Program-made: the position numbers and the translations under genes
The notes under the pieces: generated by a model
Database searches by the model: none
The model's input: only the letters and a program-made list of their open reading frames with translations
What the model was told of the DNA's origin: nothing
NCBI GenBank assembly: GCA_963675135.1
Contig: OY776134.1
Location: 55,819,740-55,883,739 of the forward strand
DNA length: 64,000 bases
Source: Galeopsis tetrahit
Lineage: Eukaryota; Streptophyta; Magnoliopsida; Lamiales; Lamiaceae
Direction: 5' to 3'
Shown: one piece after another, positions 57,045-64,000 of the stretch
Position numbering within the stretch: position 1 is the first letter of the stretch
How the letters are laid out: each line of letters begins with the position of its first letter

Positions 57045-60000
57045 CTAATGCAAACCAACTGACCTAAGACATAAACCAAACTTCTCCTTTGGTAATGTCT
57101 TAGTAAATGCATCAGCAGGGTTCTCCTCAGTAGCTATCTTAACCACCTGGACGCTCCCCTTCTCCACAATATCTCTCACAAAGTACAGCTTCACATCAAT
57201 GTGTTTGGTTCTCTCGTGATACCCCTGATGCTTTGCGAGATGTATTGCGCTTTGATTATCACAGAAGACAGTCACACTGTTCTGAGATAAACCAAATTCC
57301 TTAAGAATCCCTTTCAGCCACATGCTTTCCTTAACTGCCTCAGTCAAGGCCACGTACTCCGCTTCAGTAGTAGACAATGCAACTACGGATTGATGAATAG
57401 ACCTCCACGACACTGCCGTACCAAATAGAGTGAACACATATCCTGTTAAGGATTTTCGAGTGTCAACATTGGCTGCGTAATCGGCATCAACGTATCCCAC
57501 AAGTGCATCCCCCTCACTTGGCATCTTCTGAAATTTCAGACCCGTCTGTGCTGATCCCAGAACATATCTCATAACCCACTTAACCGTTTCCCAATGGCTT
57601 AAACCTGGATCACTCATATATCTGCTGATCACACTCATAGCATGCGTCAAGTCTGGCCTACAACACACCATAGCATACATTAAACTCCCTACAGCACTGG
57701 CATAAGGTATCTTGCTCATCTGAGTTCGCTCTTGGCTGTTCCTGGGACTCATCTGATTGGACAATCGATGATGTTGGCCAATAGGAGTAGAGACAGTCTT
57801 TGCCTTATGCATTCTGAACCTCTCTCACCTTCTGAAGATAAGTAGGTTGACTCAGCAGAATAGACCTATCTAGTCTACTGATCTCCATCCCAAGAATCAC
57901 TTTGGCTTCACCAAGATCTTTCATCTCAAACTCCCGTTTGAGGATCTCCTTAACTTGATTAACACTGTCAATAGACTCGCCTGCTATTAACATGTCCTCA
58001 ACATACAACAGAAGATAGGTAGTAGCAGTCCCAACCCGTCTGAAATAGACACAGCTGTCGTACAAGCTCCTTGTAAAACCAGCTGAGCAAATGTACTCAT
58101 CAAACCTCAAGTACCATTGTCTAGGGCTTTGTTTGAGGCCATAGAGGGACTTCTTCAACAGACAGACCTTGTCTTCCCCTTCTTCTATGTCCAACCCTTC
58201 TGGTAACTTCATGTAGATCCTCTCTTCTAGAGATCCATGTAAGAAAGCTGTGGTCACATCCATCTGATGTAGCTCCAATTCGAATTGAGCAACCATAGCT
58301 AACAAGATTCTGATGCTACAATGCTTCACAACAGGTGAGAAGATTTCATTGAAATCGATACCTTCTTTCTGTGTAAATCCCTTAGCTACAAGCCTCGCCT
58401 TGTATCTAAGCTTGCCACCCCTCTGAGCCTCCACCTTCTTTTTATAGATCCACTTGCACCCAACCAACTTCTTGTTCTTGGGCCTTTGAACAATCTCCCA
58501 TGTCTGGTTCTTGTTCAAAGAAAGCAGCTCCTCCTCCATAGCAACTATCCACTTCTCCTTGTCGTGGCAGCTGATGGCTTCTGAATAAGACTTCGGCTCC
58601 AGAGACTCCACCTCAAGAGCTGCACATAATGCAAATGAGACTATGTCAGCTTGCCCGTACCTCTGAGGTGGGTGGACTTCTCGTCTGGTTCTGTCCCGTG
58701 CCAGCTGATAATGTTGAAGATCATTCTCACTTGGAGGATCGCCCTCCTCATCTGGATCAATATCATCTCCAACTGGTCTTGTGGAGTCAACTTGCTCCAC
58801 CTCGACTTGTGTCTCGTCTGGTTGGTTATCAGCTGCACTAGTACTCGTACTAGTCTGTTCTGATAGAGGCATCCGACTCTCATCAAACGTAACATCTCTA
58901 CTGATTATACATTTCTGCATCCCAGCTTCGAGGCACCATAACCTGTATCCTTTCACGCCAGAAGGATACCCAACAAACACGCATCGCAATGCTCGAGGCT
59001 CAAGCTTATCTTGCTTGACATGAGCATAAGCTTGACATCCAAATACCTTCAAATGATTGTAATCGGCTGCACGTCCAGACCACAACTCCTCTGGGGTTTT
59101 GTATTGCACAGCCGAGGAAGGACTCCTGTTTATCAAGTAGGCTGCAGTAGACACTGCCTCTCCCCAAAACACCTTTGGCAGACAAGACGAGTTCAACATA
59201 CACCTGACTCTCTCAAGTAGTGTCTGGTTCATCCTCTCAGCAACACCGTTTTGCTGAGGGGTCCCTGGCACAGTCCTATGCCGTACTATTCCTTTCGATT
59301 TGCAGAACGCATTGAACTCGTCTGATAGGTACTCCAGACCATTATCAGTTCTCAAATGTTTGAGAGTCTTGCCTGTGACATTTTCACATTCAATGAGCCA
59401 TTCCTTGAATTTCTCAAATGCTTCTGATTTCGACTTGAGAATAGACACCCACACCTTTCTTGAGTAGTCGTCTATGATAGACAAGAAGTATTTACCACCA
59501 GACCTCGTCTGATTCCTCGCTGGCCCCCATAGATCAGAATGGACATAGTCCATGATCCCATTGGTAGAGTGAACACCCTTACCAAACTTAAGTCTCTTGG
59601 ACTTACCAAGAATACAAGACTCACACAAGTCGAGTTGAGTGATCTTGTCTTTGCCAAGCAGACCTTGTTTAGACAACTACACTAGGCCCTTCTCGCCTAC
59701 GTGAGCTAGTCTTTTGTGCCACAACATCGAGTTGTCTTGCACCTCCGCTACATCTGATCTACCAGCTACTGTTTCTCCCTTAAGAAAGTAGAGATCACTC
59801 CTTCTCTCGCCTTTCAGGACAGTCAGCTCCCCTTTTGACACACTGAGCTCTCCATCAGCCGACTGGAATTTATAGCCCATAGAATCCAGCATCCCAAGTG
59901 AGATCAAATTCCTCTTGAGTTCAGGTACGTACCTAACACTCTTGAGTATTCTTACTACTCCATCGTACATCTTCAGGTGAACACTACCTTCTCCAACAAC

Positions 60001-61020
60001 TTTGCAAGTGTGATCATTCCCAAGCAGAACAGAACCGCCCTTCTGTTGCTTGAAGTCATGAAACCAATCTCGTCTTGGAGTCATATGGAAAGAACACCCT
60101 GAATCAAGGATCCATGCTTGCTGTTCTGTAAAGGATGTGATGGTTAGCGCTTGAGCAGACTCGTAGCCTTCTTGCTCCTTCTCAACTTGAGTCTGATTAG
60201 CTTGATTCTTGTCATTAGAGGTATTGGCACCAGATTTCCTCAAGAACTGCTTGTATTTATGACAAGCATTCTTATAGTGCCCAGGTTTGTTGCAATGGTA
60301 GCACACTGCCTCACCTTGATTGGACACAGCTGATTTTCCCTTATCAGCTCCTTTGGGTTGACTAGACCCCTTCTTGGCACCAGATCGCTTCTGGCCACCT
60401 CTGATTGCCAATCCTTCTCCGCTACTGACCTTGTCTACTTGAGACGTTTTGTTGTGCAGCAGCTTGGACTTGACAGCCAGCATTACATCCTCCAATGTAA
60501 TACTTTCCTTCCTACCATACAAGATGGTGTCCTTTAAGATTTCAAAGGACTTAGGGAGAGCACTCAATAGAATCAGAGCCTTATCCTCTTCCTCTAACTT
60601 GACATCTAAATTCTCTAGATCATCAAGAATTCTATTGAACTCATCAAGCTGATCCGGAATGGGTTTGTCATCCACCATTCTGAAGGCATACAGCTTTTGT
60701 TTCGAATAGAGACGGTTAGCTAAGGTTTTAACCATGTAAAGTTTACCTAGCTTGTCCCAGACCTCCTTCGCGGTTTTCTCTTTAGCCACCTCTCTCAAAA
60801 CCTTATCACCAAGGCAGAGCAGAATAGTGCTTCGAGCTTTCCTGAGCATCTTGCTCCTTTCAGCAGCAACGGAGGCAGATTCCTCAGTTGGGGCTGTAGA
60901 CCCTTCGAGCACGTCGAACAAGCCTTGCTGTTCTAGGAGAGCCTGCATCTTGACTCTCCACAGCCCAAAGTCACCTGTGCCTGAGAACTTCTCAATATTA
61001 TACTTGGTCGAATTCTCCAT
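57045..61020 (-). pseudogene. Copia gag-pol polyprotein gene, disabled by stop, frameshift and RT substitution
   Basis: Starts MENSTKYNIEKFSGTGDF at 61020. Gag has a CCHC knuckle (CYHCNKPGHYKNAC) and the protease DSG motif (ILDSGCSFHMT). A GAG-pre-integrase segment (LWHKRLAHVGEKGLV) is cut by an in-frame TAG at 59677-59679; the same frame continues into integrase (DLWGPARN, RTDNGLEY, TPQQNGVAERMNQTLLE) and reverse transcriptase (QMDVTTAFLHG, KSLYGLKQSPRQW). The RT active-site motif, normally YVDD, reads YVED. A change of frame near 57812-57830 separates RT from the RNase H part (YVDADYAANVDTRKSLTGY, NPADAFTK), which ends at 57045. Expected autonomous protein length is about 1,320 residues, so nothing large is missing. 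Confidence 0.92.
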
Positions 61021-61095
61021 CTTCGATCTGGCAATTGATTAATGGTTGACAATCGATTCCTCTCGATCCCGATCGTTCCCACAGACGGCGCCAAT

Positions 61096-61901
61096 TGTTA
61101 CGATTGTCAATGATAATTCGACTCCGATTAGACGTCTCCAATCACAAGCAAAATAATCGGCCAATATTCAATCCAACGAAAGCATGGCAATTCACAAATA
61201 TAAACGAAAACGAAAAACAGAGCACAAGAAGATTTAAGTGGTTCGATCAACGTGATCTACATCCACTGGACACACGACTTCAATTTGATTAAGTATAAGA
61301 GATGTTTACACACTCATCACTCGGAAAGGGATTTATCCTCACTTCACTCGTGAACTCTCAACTCTCAAAACGAATGCTCGTACGCGTCAAGAATTACAAT
61401 TACAAGTAATGGGGTATTTATAGGATTCAAGGTGATTGCAGCGTGTGTTGAAAGCGTGCTCTGTTGCCACGTGGATTCTGTTACAACCGTGTAACAAACT
61501 CACACCTTCAGCGTGACTCAATCTGAATTGACCTCCTTGCCCTTCACTTGTCTTCGCAAGACAAGACGACTCCATACTTAGCCAAAAATTAACCCTGCTA
61601 ACAGAACTCAACTAGTCTGGTCAGACCTCTACTTGTCTGGTCTTCCCAACTCGTCTTGTCCTTCGCAACACCCATCTCATCTGTTTGGACTCCTCCAACT
61701 CATCTGATCTGGTCTGAGTTAACTTGTCTGACTCCACCAGCTGATACGCCCAACAGCTGAGTCCTTCAGAAGACTTCTATCAACTAAGTACCTCGACTGA
61801 TCTGCCCAACAGACGAGTACAGTAGTAGAGTAGAATCTACCTGATCTTCACAAGACGAGTAGCACTCGTCTAGTCTAGGAGGATTTGAGATAAACCTCAC
61901 A
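61096..61901 (-). repeat. 5' LTR of the copia element
   Basis: Promoter-bearing LTR in element orientation; near-identical to 56117-56922. It adjoins the primer-site-like sequence TGGCGCC. Confidence 0.93.
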
Positions 61902-62757
61902 ATATATATATATGATTGAGGCATAATAATAGGCGTTAGAGAAAGAGAATGATTAGGGGAGTTTTCATTCATCTTCTTTTTTTTATTTGTTTCTTTCTAG
62001 ATTTTTCCTAATTCTTTAATTTGTTTCTTATGTTTTTCTCTAACATTTTAGAACTATTCATTGATTTCATGAAATCTAACAATCAATTTCCACACCAACA
62101 AAAAAAAAAGAAGCAATTAATGAATGATCAACCCTCTCACAGAATGAGGGGTGCTTGGGGAAGATAAGAAGACATATTAGATTTTCTTAATTTGTTTAAT
62201 AATAATATAATATATAGGACCTGATATTTTATAGATTTTCTTGATTTTTTTATTAATAATATAGTAATATATATGAACAAATATTTTAATCAAAAATGTA
62301 TATTGTGTTAATCATTATATATTTCTTAATTGATAAAACTTAAAAAATAATTAAATTAAAAATAAAATTCTTTATAAATCAATAAAATCTTAAAAATATG
62401 AAATAATCAAATACAATTTTGAAGATTAATTACAAGATTAATTTTTTTAATTGATTTTTTTAATATATTTATTTTTGAGAATTTAATAGTATTTCATAAA
62501 AAAAATCAGTAATTAAAAAATAATTATCATATTTTTATTATTTAATTATTTTTAAAGATTAATTTGATTATATTCCATAAGAGAAACTATTACAGCGCAT
62601 AACTGAAACATATCACAGCGGTTACGAAAAATTGCTGTCTATCAGCGCACAAATGGAACCTATGACAGCGGTTTTGAAAAAGATGCATATGACAGCGGTT
62701 TTAAAAATAATCGCTGTTATTCAACTGCTGTAAAAAGCATAATTTGGCATAGTGATT

Positions 62758-62982
62758 ATATAATTTAATTATATTGGCAATGATGTGATTCTTATCTTCT
62801 ATCTCGTGCATGCAACCATTATATTCATTAATCAGATTACTTATTGATTAGCTAAACAAGTCTTTTCTTGCTAACGTACATATTCATTTATGGATTAATT
62901 ATAGCCTGACCGCTTTGAATATCTCATTATTTAATTCTTACTAACATAAACTTCCTTCGGTTCAAATATATCAAATTGAGTA
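62758..62982. other. Short AT-rich spacer
   Basis: Non-coding sequence between the CACTA-type element and a Stowaway MITE. Confidence 0.5.
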
Positions 62983-63252
62983 CTCCCTCCATCCTATAAT
63001 TGTTTGCACACTTATCTTATTTGTCTGTTGCACTATTGTTTGCACTGCTTAAAAAGAAAACTCCTTCATAAACCCCACCCTCACAAAATTCACATATTTA
63101 CACAAAATGTCATTAATTTTACATTTATTTCAACCACTCTTTTTACTTTATTAATTTAACTTTACAAAATTACCCTAACACTCCACTCATTATACATTTT
63201 TCTTATTAAGTGTGCCCACTTTGTGGTGCAAACACTTCCGGAACGGAGGGAG
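62983..63252. mobile_element. Stowaway-type MITE
   Basis: About 270 bp bounded by TA. Left end CTCCCTCCATCCTATAATTG with TTTGCACACTT; right end GTGCAAACACTTCC with GGAACGGAGGGAG. Typical Stowaway size and ends. Confidence 0.85.
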
Positions 63253-64000
63253 TAATAACTAATTAATGAGATTTAGAAAAAAATCATCTAGCCTATACAT
63301 TTTTTAAAAAATTTTGTACATACTTTTCTTCTTAATTAAATTATACTCCTACGCACATTTTATTTTTATCAAATCTAACACATATTTTTTCTTTTAATCA
63401 TTTTACACCTATACTTTTCAAATTTTATCAAATCTAGCACCTACTTTTTATGTTTAACCAATTTTAGCATATGTTATTTATTAATTAATTTAAAATACCA
63501 AAAAATAAGAAAGAATGTCATAAATATGTTTATATTTAAAAAAAATAATTTAAAATCTATAAATTTGAAAATAATCGAGAATTTAAAATTATTCCAAACT
63601 ATTGAAATAAAAGAGATATACAAAATATATAAGAATTGAAATAAACTGTACTTCAAGTGAAGAAAGAACAATTTTTTATGTTGTGACAAATACTCTGGTA
63701 ACATCATAATTAACAACAATAACATCAAGTGTCATTGTTTAAAAATTAAGTATTTTTTTCCTTTTAAAACAACGACATCTCATGTATATAATAGCGACAT
63801 TTTTTATGCACATCAATCATTCAATCGAATCCTAGCTCGTTGACATGAGAACACTGATAAACTTGATCCTCTTTCTAACTTTAATAATTTATGCCCCTTT
63901 TCACGGTTGAAATTGGCAAAATGCCCCTGTTTTTATTGTGAAAATACATCTTTTTATATTACTCCGTATATTATTCTTAATGAAATAATATGTGGTCGCG
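63253..64000. other. AT-rich right edge of the window
   Basis: No gene seen. Diverged direct repeats of TTTTATCAAATCTA(A/G)CAC lie near 63366 and 63425. The ORF at 63474-63728 is low-complexity Phe/Ile/Leu sequence. Confidence 0.5.

Larger units (their letters stand above)
56117..61901 (-). mobile_element. Ty1/copia LTR retrotransposon (Tnt1/Tork-like), minus strand
   Basis: Two 806-bp LTRs (56117-56922 and 61096-61901) begin TGTGAGG and end GTAACA on the element strand. Target duplication ATATA flanks it (56112-56116 and 61902-61906), though in a TA-rich tract. A purine-rich tract (AAAGGTGGAGAAT) adjoins the 3' LTR, and a primer-site-like TGGCGCC sequence adjoins the 5' LTR at about 61078-61094. 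Order gag, protease, integrase, RT, RNase H defines copia. By eye the LTRs differ at two positions only (near 56317/61296 and 56504/61483). Confidence 0.93.
54215..62754. mobile_element. Third CACTA-type element (CACTATGCCAAAT family), split by a copia element
   Basis: Begins CACTATGCCAAATAAGC and ends GCATAATTTGGCATAGTG, with 3-bp duplication ATT (54212-54214 and 62755-62757). Subterminal repeats are AACCGCTGT/ACAGCGGTT in both orientations (54238-54620 and 62590-62730). Without the copia insertion it is about 2.75 kb, and I find no transposase. Its own sequence includes a tandem repeat at 55400-55545. Confidence 0.85.

Overview
This is a nuclear genome window from a flowering plant, almost certainly a eudicot. 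The evidence is AT-rich intergenic DNA, many short GT-AG introns, plant-only families (EXECUTER, SIS3, BURP/PG1beta, SWEET, group-C Raf-like kinase) and several classes of plant transposon. An asterid is plausible but not shown. It holds seven convincing host genes and one broken host-gene copy. About 40% of it is identifiable mobile DNA.

Layout. 1-2015 (-): 5' part of an EXECUTER gene (EX2-like; singlet-oxygen signalling in the plastid), running off the left edge. 3477-6866 (-): complete ten-exon SIS3 RING-H2 ubiquitin ligase gene. 9000-9720: 5'- and 3'-truncated clade-A PP2C copy. 11164-13656 (-): five-exon plastid-type phosphoglycerate-mutase-fold gene that lacks both catalytic histidines and has a GC-AG intron. 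17606-19559 (+): PG1beta-like BURP-domain cell-wall protein. 25198-27107 (+): small bHLH factor. 47184-51105 (+): Raf-like MAP3K of the ATMRK1/CBC type, tail-to-tail with 51838-53177 (-), a clade-II-like SWEET sugar transporter.

Mobile DNA. Two Mutator-like elements share terminal inverted repeats and each has a 9-bp target duplication (22078-23175 and 28779-31109). The second contains a CACTA MITE (29070-29489) and a Stowaway MITE (30595-30810). Two L1-type LINE 3' ends carry RNase H sequence (27879-28313, +; about 31271-31653, -). A CACTA element with TNP2-like and Transposase_24-like genes (32474-40208, duplication TAT) sits inside an unrelated non-autonomous CACTA (31714-41868, duplication TAC). 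A third CACTA-type element (54215-62754, duplication ATT) contains a very young Ty1/copia element (56117-61901, LTRs 806 bp each, duplication ATATA) that is nonetheless inactivated by coding lesions. Smaller MITEs and fold-back elements lie in introns and spacers.

The host genes do not form a pathway or cluster; they are independent single-gene loci separated by transposon-rich spacers. The most interesting points are the nested insertions whose target duplications can be read directly, the catalytically empty phosphatase-fold gene, decayed tandem copies of a SIS3 exon inside its own intron, tRNA-like modules in CACTA arms, and a long fold-back element in the kinase gene. All exon joins were read by hand from splice signals and reading-frame continuity. 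No database search was possible, so family names rest on motif recognition.
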